Shown here: positions 55,905 through 63,925 of the stretch, piece after piece | How positions within the stretch are numbered: position 1 is the first letter of the stretch | Layout of the letters: each line of letters begins with the position of its first letter | Assembly (NCBI RefSeq): GCF_000147815.2 | Contig: NC_015957.1 | Location: 10,168,001 to 10,232,000 of the forward strand | Reading direction: 5' to 3' | From: Streptomyces violaceusniger Tu 4113 | GTDB taxonomy: Bacteria > Actinomycetota > Actinomycetes > Streptomycetales > Streptomycetaceae | Length of the DNA: 64,000 nt | Notes under the pieces: generated by a model | The model's input: the letters and a program-made list of their open reading frames with translations, nothing else | Told to the model about the DNA's origin: nothing | The model's database searches: none | Program-made: the position numbers and the translations under genes

Positions 55905-56396
55905 TCGGCTGCAGAGGACCGCTAGCAGAGATTGCTGTACCCCTTCGTGTCCCGAGACGGTGGATCACCTCGGGACACGCGGGTCAGCAGAGGCAGCGAT
56001 CAACGATCGCTACGCTTCGTCAACGAGCCCTTACCTATGAGTTGTTGAGCCCCGACAGCAAGCTCGTCTTCTCGGTTCGCACCGCGTCGAGTCGCATACG
56101 TCACATTCACGAGTGATGCGTCAAGGGAACCGGCACTCCGTTCCCTACGATCCGTCAGCGACACTCCAGTAAGTAACGTTTCTGCACCTAGCCGCCCTCG
56201 GCACACATCCGCTCAGGTCGTCGAAGGTGGCACGGTGTGCCGCCAACAGGGGCCTCTAGTTGAAAGTTGACGAAGTCACAGATGGCGTAGCGCCCGGTAG
56301 GGTGCCGCTTATCAATCCGCCCCCCGGGGGCCAACATCCCTCGTGAATCTCCGCGGAGTCCACGACGGTCGTGGGCCCAGGAAGGGGCGGAACCCG
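55905..56396. other. Gene-free, less GC-rich stretch
   Basis: About 490 bases with no supported gene. Composition is closer to balanced than in neighbouring genes (for example 56030-56180), which may mark transferred or degraded DNA. A short reading frame on the minus strand at 56000-56206 has no ribosome site or recognisable motif. Confidence 0.4.
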
Positions 56397-56528
56397 ATGG
56401 CGAAGAAGCACAACAAGCCAAAGGGGCACTGCCGCTGCAGCAGGCGGGACCAGTCGTATCGGATGGCCCGCTGGCTGGGTCCGGTCTACACGATCTACAA
56501 GATCGTGCGAGACCACTGGACCGCTTGA
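56397..56528 (+). CDS. Small basic protein, 43 aa
   Basis: ATG 56397, preceded by GAAGGGGCGG, encodes a 43-aa basic protein (KKHNKPKGHCRCSRRDQSYR, then ARWLGPVYTIYKIVRDHWTA) with a short Cys/His cluster and an amphipathic C-terminal helix. Two terminator-type hairpins follow directly, which supports transcription. I do not recognise the family; the N-terminus could bind nucleic acid. Confidence 0.55.
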   Translation: MAKKHNKPKGHCRCSRRDQSYRMARWLGPVYTIYKIVRDHWTA

Positions 56529-56534
56529 CGCGAA

Positions 56535-56558
56535 GGCCCCGACCTAACGGTCGGGGCC
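56535..56558 (+). terminator. 10-bp hairpin after the 43-aa gene
   Basis: GGCCCCGACC (56535-56544) pairs with GGTCGGGGCC (56549-56558) around TAAC, 7 nt after the stop. A second, larger hairpin follows (arms about 56582-56595 and 56615-56628, one mismatch). Confidence 0.7.
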
Positions 56559-57034
56559 ACGCTGCAGCCGGTGTGCTGAGTCGAAGGCCTCACCTAGACC
56601 TTGGCCAGGCGACGGGTGGGGCCTTCGTCGTATCCGAGTGCTTGTTACCGCGACGTACGAAACGTGACTCCCATCACAAGCGAGCGCCGCGACGGACCCC
56701 ATCTTGCCCTGTGCCCCTCGGACTATGCGACAGCCGATCGCGCATCAATTACAGAAGGTCACCGGAAAAACCGGAAAGAAACCAGCTCATTGGGGACGCG
56801 TCGACCGTCGACGTGACATAGCTCACATTACTTGGTCACTCAATGCACACCCGAACGGGTCCGAGCTTGGCCGCTTTGTGACAACTTCACCTTGTTGGTA
56901 GAGCCCAGTTGAGCCGCCCGGTCGATGAGCGGAGGGACTCTACCGGTCGCCGCCGACAAGGACACCAGCGATCGCGCCAGCGTCTGTCGCTGCGGTCGAC
57001 CCACGGCGGCACCTGACGCGTCGCAGGGGACGAC
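56559..57034. other. Gene-free region
   Basis: Apart from the second hairpin near 56582-56628, I find nothing convincing. Short frames on both strands lack ribosome sites. The base composition is mixed, with A/T-richer parts around 56735-56830. Confidence 0.4.
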
Positions 57035-57181
57035 TCAGCGACGCTTCTTGGGCTTCTTCTTCTGCGGCTTGTTCCATTCACCTCGGTGCAACTGGCAGCG
57101 GGAGTAGCCGATCATCGCGGGATTCTGGCATGGTTTCCCGGTATTGGTGTTAGTCGATCCGCACTTAACCTGTTTGCCCAT
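57035..57181 (-). CDS. 48-aa zinc-finger-like protein
   Basis: ATG 57181 with GAGGGGG 6 nt upstream encodes 48 aa. The pattern Cys7-x10-Cys18-x10-Cys29-x2-His32 (CGSTNTNTGKPCQNPA and SRCQLH) matches the small single zinc-finger unit seen in many actinobacterial and phage proteins (form C...G.PC.N.....C..H). The last 13 residues are almost all Lys/Arg/Pro, consistent with nucleic-acid binding. It is too short for most gene finders. Role unknown. Confidence 0.78.
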   Translation of the reverse strand: MGKQVKCGSTNTNTGKPCQNPAMIGYSRCQLHRGEWNKPQKKKPKKRR

Positions 57182-57360
57182 TTGGCCCCCTCGCCGGTCA
57201 GCGCCGTCTCAAGTCAATCGTCACCGGCTAAGGCCATGTGTAGTACTGACCGCAGACGCATGCGGCCGATTCCGAGTCCTTTGAGACCGGATCCCATCCT
57301 TCACCGTCGGAGGTCCGCCACCGCCAACGCAGCCATGGGCAACTCATGAGGTCGACGGTG

Positions 57361-57975
57361 CTACTGGTCGTCTCGGGGCAGGTGGACCTTGGCGTCGTCG
57401 TAGGTCGCGTCGCCCGTCGGCTCGGCCAGGGCGTAGACCAGGTGCAGCACACCGGTGCGGAAGGTCGCGGAGGAGATCAGCCTCAGCGGGATCGTGGTGT
57501 CGGCCTCGTCGAACAGCCGCATGCCCTTGCGGACGGCGATCGGGTGCACCAGCAGGTGCAACTCGTCCAGCAGGCGGTGCGCCAGGAGTTGCCGGACGAC
57601 GGAGACCGAGCCGCTCAGGGCGATGTCCCCGCCCGGTTCGCGCTTCAGCGCGGTGACGGCGTCCGCCAGCTCGCCCTTGAGCCGCTCGGAGTTCCGCCAG
57701 GTGAACGTCAGGTCCTGGCGGGAGGCGACGATCTTGCGGGCGTCGCCGAGCTTCTTGGCGAAACCGGCGTCCTCGCCGCCCTCCGCCTCACGGACCGGCC
57801 ACGCTCCGGCGAAGCTGTCGTAGGTCTTACGGCCCAGGAGGAGGGTGTCGGCCGTGGCGAAGGAGGCGTCGACGGCGGCGCCCATCTCGTCGTTGAAGTA
57901 GGGGAAGTGCCACTGATCGGGTGCTTCCACGACTCCGTCGAGCGAGATGAACAGGCTGGCGGTGGTCTTCCTCAT
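57361..57975 (-). CDS. Dihydrofolate reductase / RibD C-terminal family protein
   Basis: A 204-aa protein of the RibD_C/DHFR-like fold. It opens with ASLFISLDGVVEAPDQWHFP, contains LLLGRKTYDSFAGAWP and SGSVSVVRQLLAHRLLDELHLLVHPIAV, all family hallmarks. Members reduce small substrates with NADPH, but the stand-alone proteins are largely uncharacterised. ATG 57975 has GGAGGGG just upstream. Confidence 0.87.
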   Translation of the reverse strand: MRKTTASLFISLDGVVEAPDQWHFPYFNDEMGAAVDASFATADTLLLGRKTYDSFAGAWPVREAEGGEDAGFAKKLGDARKIVASRQDLTFTWRNSERLKGELADAVTALKREPGGDIALSGSVSVVRQLLAHRLLDELHLLVHPIAVRKGMRLFDEADTTIPLRLISSATFRTGVLHLVYALAEPTGDATYDDAKVHLPRDDQ

Positions 57976-58085
57976 GATGCCCCTCCGGGGGAAGCGGTCG
58001 GCGAGCTCTTCCCGGGTCGGTGAGCTCTTCCTCCTCTCAGACCGGGGGCGCCGCACAAACTCATCGGTGCCGACACCTGGCAGGC

Positions 58086-58874
58086 TTATCGGCGCGCGTC
58101 GTAGCGCCAGCCGTCCATGGCGGCCAGGACCCGGGCCCGCGCCTCGACCACCGCGAAGCGGGCCGCTCGCTCGGCCTCGTCGGTGTGGGCGGACTGGCTG
58201 GTGACCTGGCCGGGCCACTTGCGGTAGAGCAGGCCGGTCTCGGCGGTGAACCAGCCGCGGCTGACCGCGTTGAGGGCCAGGAGGAGGCCGGTGTCCTCGG
58301 ATGCGGGGAGGGCCATCCAGCCGCCGAGGGCGAGGAGCAGCTCCCGGCGTACGAAGAGGGTGACGGGGTGGACCTGGGCGCGGTAGTCGTTCGCCCGCCA
58401 GAACTGGAGGAGGGCGCCGCGTGCGATGGGCCCCTGCGGCGGATCGCCCTCGAAGCCGACGGTGGAGCCGTCGGGCAGCAGGTCCAGGGCGCGGCAGGTG
58501 GCCCAGCCGAGATCGGGGTGGTCGGTGAGCGCGCGGAGGTCGCGGGCGAGGGCGCCGGGGGTGAGCATGTCGTCGGCGTCCAGCACCTTGACGTACTCGC
58601 CCTCGGCGCGGGCGAGCCCCATCGTGCGGGCCATCGCGGCCCGGCCGGCCCGGCCCTGGCCGAAGCTGACGCGGGCGTCATCGGGGACGTAGGGACGTAC
58701 GGCATCGGTCTCGCCGTCTTCCTGGATGACCCACTGCCAGTCCCAGCCGTCCGGCAGCTCCTGCTCGCGCAACGACTTGTAGGCGTCCGGCAGATGCTCG
58801 GCGCCCGGGGCGTGAACCGCGGTGATGACGGTGATGGTGTTCATGGTCCTCATGGTGTTCATGGTGTTCGGCAT
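58086..58874 (-). CDS. Family 2 glycosyltransferase
   Basis: A 262-aa GT-A-fold enzyme. The nucleotide-sugar region runs from TITVITAVHAPGAEHL, and the metal-binding DxD is in YVKVLDADDMLTPGAL; later ALPASEDTGLLLALN and TETGLLYRKWPGQV are typical. It transfers a sugar from an NDP donor to an unknown acceptor. The N-terminus contains near-repeats MPNTMNTMRTMNT, from CATGGTGTT-type DNA repeats, so the true start may be ATG 58844 instead of 58874. It follows the GntR regulator by 16 nt. Confidence 0.82.
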   Translation of the reverse strand: MPNTMNTMRTMNTITVITAVHAPGAEHLPDAYKSLREQELPDGWDWQWVIQEDGETDAVRPYVPDDARVSFGQGRAGRAAMARTMGLARAEGEYVKVLDADDMLTPGALARDLRALTDHPDLGWATCRALDLLPDGSTVGFEGDPPQGPIARGALLQFWRANDYRAQVHPVTLFVRRELLLALGGWMALPASEDTGLLLALNAVSRGWFTAETGLLYRKWPGQVTSQSAHTDEAERAARFAVVEARARVLAAMDGWRYDARR

Positions 58875-58890
58875 GTGGTGTCCGGCATGG

Positions 58891-59676
58891 TCACCACCTC
58901 TTCAGGGGCGTGGTGAAGACCAGCTCCGTACGGTCTCCGCACAGCGTCACGTCGGAGACCTCCGCGACCCGGCCGCCGATATCCGTACAGATCTTGCGCA
59001 GGACGATCACCGACACACCCTTCTTCAGCCCGAGCGCCTCGGCCTCTTCCACCGTCGGTGGCCGGGCCGTGATCCGTTCTTCTATGCGATCCAGCTCGAT
59101 GCCGATCGTGTAGAGCTGATTCTGGGTGCCGCCGGGCCAGGGCTCGTTGGCGGCGTCGAGCAGCTCCGGATTGGCGGCCACCACGTCGTGGACCAGGTAC
59201 GAGTGCACCAGGGCGAACGGCGCGTCCTCCGCGCGGCAGTTGGTGCGGTAGATCCGCTCCAGCAGCCGCGTGCCCATCGCAACCCCGAAGACGGACGCCA
59301 GGTCCTCGTCGGCCTTCGCGTCGCGGTACTCGGCGTGAAAGGCGAGGTCGGTCACCTCCAGCCCGGTGTCGTGCTCGGTGGACCCGGTCCGCAGGCGCTC
59401 CGCCGTGGACCGGGGCGCCCGGTCCTTCTCCCACTGGTGCCGATCGTTGCTCCGCATGACCCGCCGGCGCGGAGTGCGCACGAAGGTCCCCACCCCGTGC
59501 CGCCTGTCGATCAGCCCCTCGGCCACCAGCTCCGACAGCGCCCGCTGCAGCGTCGGCACACTGGTCCGATACCGCGCCGCGAGCTTGTCCTCGGCCGGAA
59601 GCCGCTCCCCGGGGAGTAGCTGACCTGCGCGGATGCTCTGCCGCAGGGCATCGGCGAGCTGCTCGTACTTGGCCAT
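58891..59676 (-). CDS. GntR-family regulator with UTRA domain (HutC subfamily)
   Basis: A 261-aa protein with an N-terminal winged helix (AKYEQLADALRQSIRAGQLL, RLPAEDKLAARYRTSVPTLQ, HGVGTFV) and a C-terminal UTRA effector domain (ERIYRTNCRAEDAPFALVHS ... GVSVIVLRKICTD). It likely represses itself and the downstream glycosyltransferase until a ligand binds. A dyad at 59731-59750, about 55 nt upstream, is a fitting operator. Confidence 0.9.
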   Translation of the reverse strand: MAKYEQLADALRQSIRAGQLLPGERLPAEDKLAARYRTSVPTLQRALSELVAEGLIDRRHGVGTFVRTPRRRVMRSNDRHQWEKDRAPRSTAERLRTGSTEHDTGLEVTDLAFHAEYRDAKADEDLASVFGVAMGTRLLERIYRTNCRAEDAPFALVHSYLVHDVVAANPELLDAANEPWPGGTQNQLYTIGIELDRIEERITARPPTVEEAEALGLKKGVSVIVLRKICTDIGGRVAEVSDVTLCGDRTELVFTTPLKRW

Positions 59677-59730
59677 GCGTAGCTCACCGTCCCGTCCCCG
59701 GTTGTGCGGCCGCTGCGGACGATTTCAGCG

Positions 59731-59750
59731 TAAGTCCTTAAGAGGTCTTA
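59731..59750. promoter_or_regulatory. Candidate GntR operator dyad
   Basis: TAAGTCCT-TAAG-AGGTCTTA: the 8-base arms are complementary except for one position. It lies 55 nt upstream of the GntR start in a locally A/T-richer stretch. Confidence 0.45.
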
Positions 59751-59899
59751 TGGCCCGATGAGCCACCGACCCCGAATTGGCCCGCGACCCGGGCACGGCG
59801 CTCGGGGCTGTCGTTCACCGAAGCCGCATTCCCCGTTGCCCTCCCGGTCGGGGCCGGATGGGGCACGGTGACGGCTAGCGGCTCTCAGCACAGACGGCA

Positions 59900-60505
59900 C
59901 TAGTCGTGGTCCGCTTCGGTAGGCAGCGCCAGCCGGGGACGCCCTTCGTCGGGCAACACAACAAGACGGACGGCCATGCGGCGCGAGTCGGGAGAAGGGT
60001 CCCCCGGTTCCGTCGCGTACTTGCGCAGCAGTGTCTGGTACTCCTCGACGAACGCTGCCACCTGATCCTTGGTCATCCACAGGGCACAGCGCTGGATCTG
60101 GTTCCAACCTGCCGCGCTGTCGTACCCGGAGTACGCACTCACGACGAGACTCAGATCTTGCGTCATCTTGAGCGCACCGATCTTCACCGCCGCTTCCCGT
60201 TCGTCGGCCGTCATGACGAGCCCTGGAGGCGTGAAGATGTCCGCCATAAGCGACTTCCACCAGCGTTCACGGCCGGTGGACTTCTCTTCGATCTCGGCGA
60301 TCAGGTTGAGATCGGCGAGCTTGCGCAGGTGGTAGCTGGTGGTGCCGGTGCTCTCGCCGAGTGCCTTGGCGACGCTGGTCGAGTTCGCCTCGCCGTGCTC
60401 GCCGAGGTAGCTCAGGATGTCTCGGCGCACCGGGTTGGACAACGCCTTGTAGAAGGCTTTGAGGTCTGGGCCGGTGAGAACCCTTGTCTCAGGACGCTCA
60501 GGCAT
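59900..60505 (-). CDS. ArsR-type winged-helix regulator
   Basis: A 201-aa protein. The N-terminal 90 residues form an ArsR/HTH_20 winged helix (FYKALSNPVRRDILSYLGEH, ANSTSVAKALGESTGTTSYHLRKL). The C-terminal half (AAVKIGALKMTQDLSLVVSAYSGYDSAAG ...) is predicted helical with no metal-binding Cys, so it is not a classical metal sensor. Two matching 19-bp dyads lie just upstream between it and a divergent membrane-protein gene, suggesting control of both. Confidence 0.87.
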   Translation of the reverse strand: MPERPETRVLTGPDLKAFYKALSNPVRRDILSYLGEHGEANSTSVAKALGESTGTTSYHLRKLADLNLIAEIEEKSTGRERWWKSLMADIFTPPGLVMTADEREAAVKIGALKMTQDLSLVVSAYSGYDSAAGWNQIQRCALWMTKDQVAAFVEEYQTLLRKYATEPGDPSPDSRRMAVRLVVLPDEGRPRLALPTEADHD

Positions 60506-60517
60506 ACGGCAACCCTA

Positions 60518-60536
60518 CTGCAGAGGGTCTCTGCAG
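60518..60536. promoter_or_regulatory. Operator dyad 1 for the ArsR-type regulator
   Basis: CTGCAGAGGGTCTCTGCAG is a perfect 8-3-8 palindrome, starting 13 nt upstream of the regulator start codon. Confidence 0.65.
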
Positions 60537-60551
60537 TTGTGCAGAGAACGT

Positions 60552-60570
60552 TTGCAGAACTTCTCTGCAA
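60552..60570. promoter_or_regulatory. Operator dyad 2 for the ArsR-type regulator
   Basis: TTGCAGAACTTCTCTGCAA has 8-base arms with one mismatch around 3 bases and the same GCAGA...TCTGC core as dyad 1; the centres are 34 bp apart. A half-site GTGCAGAGA lies between the two. Confidence 0.6.
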
Positions 60571-60653
60571 TCGCTAGCGTGAGGAAAACGGTGCGGGCAG
60601 GTGGGCCAGCGGCACGGGCCGTGGTGCCGCTTGCCTTACATAGGGGGTTGTCC

Positions 60654-60926
60654 ATGTCTGACTCACTGGATGCTCGGATACGGGACGAGATCGACGACCA
60701 GGTCGCGGAAGCGTTCGACGCCTATCTCGCGGACCGGATCGCCGAACCGGGGCCGCTACGCGCTGCCCTCGCAACGAAACGCAACGCCAAGGTGGTGCTG
60801 GGCACGATCGCGCTGGGCGTACTGGCTACAGCCTTGGCACCGACGGACGTCACGGTGGTTTGTTGGATCTGGGGCGCGATCGCTTCGATAAATGTCACCT
60901 TCTTGCTGGCTGCTCGCCGCCGTTGA
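60654..60926 (+). CDS. Small membrane protein, 90 aa, divergent from the ArsR-type gene
   Basis: ATG 60654 with AGGGGGT upstream. A charged N-terminal 45 residues (LDARIRDEIDDQVAEAFDAY) precede two transmembrane helices (VVLGTIALGVLATALAP and VVCWIWGAIASINVTFLLA) and a basic end. Two hydrophobic helices with a cytoplasmic coil resemble many small streptomycete membrane proteins of unknown role. The shared operator region suggests that the ArsR-type regulator controls it. Confidence 0.78.
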   Translation: MSDSLDARIRDEIDDQVAEAFDAYLADRIAEPGPLRAALATKRNAKVVLGTIALGVLATALAPTDVTVVCWIWGAIASINVTFLLAARRR

Positions 60927-61091
60927 CGTGTAGCAGTTCCTGCTGATCGGACACCGGGGCGAATCGGCATGCTGCCCCCGAGACGGCCCCATGCCCAGGC
61001 GGGCCCCTGGTCCGGTCGGGCAGCTTCGCCTCGCTTGTCGTAGCGCCGCGCCGATGGTGCGGCGCCTTGAACGCTTGCGGAAGGGTGCAAC

Positions 61092-61382
61092 TCACCGCTG
61101 GTGCTTGGCGCGTTCCTGCTCCGCGGAGCTGATGATGGACTCGGCGCCGTCGATGTGGCGCCTGAGCTTGCCGAGCACGTCAGCGCGGGCCGACTCGATC
61201 AGGTGGTCCGTGGTCGGGGCTGCACCGGTCGCGGTTCCGCTGGGGACCCAGAAGGTCTTGTGGCTGTGGGCGCGGATGATGTCCTGGCAGGTGCGGATCA
61301 CCCAGTTCATCGCCACGGTGATCTCGTCGCGGTGGAGCCGGTCGAGGTTGCAGCCGTGATGGTGGTCGCGACGGGCCGTCAC
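61092..61382 (-). CDS. Uncharacterised 96-aa protein coupled to the ATPase gene
   Basis: GTG 61382 overlaps the stop of the upstream ATPase gene by 4 nt (GTGA). The 96-aa product (DEITVAMNWVIRTCQDIIRA, then LIESARADVLGKLRRHIDGA ESIISSAEQERAK) looks helical and soluble. No family recognised. Coupling suggests that it works with the ATPase, perhaps as a partner protein. Confidence 0.62.
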   Translation of the reverse strand: MTARRDHHHGCNLDRLHRDEITVAMNWVIRTCQDIIRAHSHKTFWVPSGTATGAAPTTDHLIESARADVLGKLRRHIDGAESIISSAEQERAKHQR

Positions 61383-61783
61383 TGGGCGCGTCCCCGGGCT
61401 TGCGTTGCCTTGATCGTGAACCAGACCGTCTTGCCGACCGTGTGCTCGATGTCGCCCCAGGCGTCCGCGAGTTCGCCGACGAGTAGCAGGCCGCGGCCGT
61501 TCTCGCTGTCCGCGCGCGGGGATTGGGCGGTCGGTCGGCCGGGGCCGGAGTCGCGTACTTCGATGCGTACCTCTTCCTCGGCCGCTTCGATCCGTACCCG
61601 GAACAGCCGGCCCGGTGGGACGCCATGCAGGAGGGCATTGGTGGCGATCTCCGATACGCATAACTGGATCTCCTCCAAGCGATCGAGGTAACCCCATTGG
61701 GAGAGCGTGCGGGTGACGAACTGTCGCGTTGCGCGAATGGATGGCTTGCGTCGCGTGAAGGACTGCTGCCGCGTCAGGGGCAT
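61379..61783 (-). CDS. RsbW-like ATP-binding protein (anti-sigma-factor kinase family)
   Basis: A 134-aa GHKL ATPase of the short streptomycete type. N-box LCVSEIATNALLHG, G1 VRDSGPGRPT, and G2 NGRGLLLVGELADAWG are visible. Hundreds of such proteins in streptomycetes act as anti-sigma or signalling switches, mostly uncharacterised. ATG 61783 is chosen; GTG 61792 in frame is the alternative. Confidence 0.87.
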   Translation of the reverse strand: MPLTRQQSFTRRKPSIRATRQFVTRTLSQWGYLDRLEEIQLCVSEIATNALLHGVPPGRLFRVRIEAAEEEVRIEVRDSGPGRPTAQSPRADSENGRGLLLVGELADAWGDIEHTVGKTVWFTIKATQARGRAQ

Positions 61784-61940
61784 GCGGGTCACCGCCTCAG
61801 AGCTGGGTGCGTGAGTGAGGTCACCTTATCGCTATTCGCGAAAGGTGGCGAGGTAGGCTCCAGAGGTGGTGGCCAAGGGGTCGCTTACTGTGTAAAGCGG
61901 CAAGGTCGGCGAGTGTCGATCACGCTTGAGGAGGGGCTCA

Positions 61941-62489
61941 GTGGCCAGCGACGCGTGGATCAGTTCCTCGATGCCTTATCTGCGGCCCGTTGAGGGCGGT
62001 CAGGGCGACGCATGGGGTGCGGAAGCGGCAGCGCGCGGGAGGCGTGGGACGCAGCGCATCGTGCATGCCGGGGAGGTTTCCGCTCCGGCTGCCGTGGCCC
62101 GCCTTCTGGGACTCGACGACGGGGATACGGTCGTCGTACGGCGCCGGATCATGTACCTCGACGAGGAGCCGTGCGAGCTGACCGACTCCTATTACCCGGC
62201 GCACATCGCGGCAGGCACCGGCCTCGCGGGCACCGCGAAGATCCGTGGGGGCGCGGTGGCGCTGCTCGCCGAGTTGGGGCATGTGGGCCAGCGGGTGCGT
62301 GAGGACGTGACGGCGCGGATGCCTGGCGCGGACTCGGAGGAGCGGGAGCTGCTGCGGATCGGTGCGGACGAGCCGGTGCTATGTCTGGAGCGGGTCGTGC
62401 TCGACGGAGCCGACCGGGCCATTCAGGCCGACCTGATCACCATGCCCGCCAGGCGCCAGCGCCTGCGCTACGAACTCAGGATGGGATGA
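61941..62489 (+). CDS. Stand-alone UTRA-domain protein
   Basis: A 182-aa protein consisting of a UTRA sensor domain (VARLLGLDDGDTVVVRRRIM, ELTDSYYPAHIA, AVALLAELGHVGQRVREDVT) without any DNA-binding domain. GTG 61941 has GGAGGGG just upstream. Its stop overlaps the start of a complete GntR/UTRA gene by 4 nt (ATGA), and the two UTRA domains are related to each other. It may have lost its HTH after duplication and now act as a ligand-sensing partner of the second protein. Confidence 0.82.
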   Translation: MASDAWISSSMPYLRPVEGGQGDAWGAEAAARGRRGTQRIVHAGEVSAPAAVARLLGLDDGDTVVVRRRIMYLDEEPCELTDSYYPAHIAAGTGLAGTAKIRGGAVALLAELGHVGQRVREDVTARMPGADSEERELLRIGADEPVLCLERVVLDGADRAIQADLITMPARRQRLRYELRMG

Positions 62490-63265
62490 CCGTGCCGAAG
62501 GCCGAACAGGACGCAGTCGACCAGCGTTCGCTGCATGAGCGGATCGCCGCCGACCTGCGCGACGAGATCATGTCCGGCGACCTTCCTCCGAGCGCCAAGC
62601 TTCCCTCGACCGCCCAGCTCAAGGAGCGATTCACCGCCTCGAACGCGACCGTGCAGAAAGCCCTGCAGCTCCTGAAGGACGAAGGGCTGGCGGTCGGCCG
62701 CGCCGGAGCGGCCGTCACCGTACGCGAACACCGGCAGCGCACCATGCGGCCCGCCTCCTACATGGCCCCGGCCGCGCCCGGAGCACCGTACCGATGGATC
62801 AGCGAGGCCGCGGGCCACCAGGCTCGTGGAAGCAGCCGGCTCCTCGACGTCACCGAGATCCGCCCGCCCGCCGACGTCGCCGAAGCCCTGCGCCTCCCGG
62901 AGGACGGCACGGCGCTGCTGCGGGCACAGGTGCTGCTCATGGACGATGAGCCGGTGGAGCTGGTGAAGTCGTACTACCCGCTGGAGCTGGCACGGGGGAC
63001 GGCGATGATGGACCGCCGCAAGATCAAGGGTGGCACCCCGGCCCTCCTCGCGGAACTGGGCTACCCGCCCCGCCTCAGCGTCGACAAGGTCTCCGCGCGG
63101 GTACCGACCCAGGAGCAGTACGCGGTGCTCGACCTACCGGGAAACCTTCCGGTCCTGCGGACGCTGCGCGTCGTCTACAGCGACGACCAGCGCCCCATCG
63201 AAGCCACGGTGATGGCCAAGGCCGGTCACCTCTACGAGCTGCAATACGAGTTCACTCCTTCCTGA
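62486..63265 (+). CDS. GntR-family regulator with UTRA domain
   Basis: A 259-aa HutC-type GntR protein: N-terminal winged helix (LHERIAADLRDEIMSGDLPP, KLPSTAQLKERFTASNATVQ) and C-terminal UTRA domain (ALRLPEDGTALLRAQVLLMD, ELVKSYYPLELARGTAM, TPALLAELGYPPRLSVDKVS). Translationally coupled to the UTRA-only gene. Effector and targets unknown. Confidence 0.9.
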   Translation: MTVPKAEQDAVDQRSLHERIAADLRDEIMSGDLPPSAKLPSTAQLKERFTASNATVQKALQLLKDEGLAVGRAGAAVTVREHRQRTMRPASYMAPAAPGAPYRWISEAAGHQARGSSRLLDVTEIRPPADVAEALRLPEDGTALLRAQVLLMDDEPVELVKSYYPLELARGTAMMDRRKIKGGTPALLAELGYPPRLSVDKVSARVPTQEQYAVLDLPGNLPVLRTLRVVYSDDQRPIEATVMAKAGHLYELQYEFTPS

Positions 63266-63338
63266 CCGGGGGAGATTCGGGGGTCGCCTCCGACGGCGAG
63301 TACGTCCGCGAGGAGCCGCCGGTGCAGGTCTGTGAGGT

Positions 63339-63686
63339 TCACGCGACAGCGGTCGTGTTGGGAGCCAGCTCGGTGAAGGTGCTTTCCCAGGTGTCGCGGA
63401 TATCGCGGCTGATCAAGGTGCGGAGGACGGGCCACATGCTGATCAGCAGGTCTTGGTTGAGGAACTGCACCAGATCGTCGCGCATGCCCTCGGCCAGGAC
63501 GATCCGATAGAAGCTCATCTTCAGGCGAGGCTGCTCGAGGTCGAACTGGGTGAGCCCGGACCATGCCATGTGCAGCGGCAGGCTGACGGTGCCGTGAGCC
63601 GGGCCGGCAAGCTGTGAGAGCTCGGCGGGGAGCCGCCGAGCGAACTTGGCGCGGCGGAACTCGGAGACGCTGGGCGTTGATGCCAT
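63339..63686 (-). CDS. Uncharacterised 115-aa protein
   Basis: ATG 63686 with GAGG a few bases upstream. The 115-aa product (VSEFRRAKFARRLPAELSQL, PLHMAWSGLTQFDLEQPRLK, FYRIVLAEGMRDDLVQFLNQ, DLLISMWPVLRTLISRDIRD) resembles small actinobacterial proteins that often precede AbiEii-like nucleotidyltransferase genes in toxin-antitoxin pairs. No such partner gene is visible here, where the downstream sequence is the GntR gene on the other strand. Function unknown. Confidence 0.68.
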   Translation of the reverse strand: MASTPSVSEFRRAKFARRLPAELSQLAGPAHGTVSLPLHMAWSGLTQFDLEQPRLKMSFYRIVLAEGMRDDLVQFLNQDLLISMWPVLRTLISRDIRDTWESTFTELAPNTTAVA

Positions 63687-63867
63687 GCCTCGATTATTCC
63701 GCAGAGACGAGTCGCCTGGTTCGGTGGAGAGCAAAGCAGGCACCAGCTCTGGGTGCCCAGCTGCGTGGTAGGTGGTTCGCCATTGACCGGCTAAGGATTC
63801 TCGGCTGGTCGGTGGCCTTGGCGTTTCCGCTGGTGAGGGTCCTGAGATGGCGCCAGGGCAGCGACAA

Positions 63868-63902
63868 GCCCCCTACTCGCGGTGAAACCGCAGGTAGGGG
63901 GC
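63868..63902. terminator. Nested hairpin near the right end
   Basis: GCCCCCTAC (63868-63876) pairs with GTAGGGGGC (63894-63902), with an inner GCGGT/ACCGC stem around GAA. It lies just past the end of the short-chain dehydrogenase gene (-). Confidence 0.75.
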
Positions 63903-63925
63903 CCGAGCCTGTTGGCCCGGGGCCG

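Noticed and set aside
56000..56206. Minus-strand 68-codon frame
   Set aside because: No ribosome site, motif or supporting context; composition is mixed.
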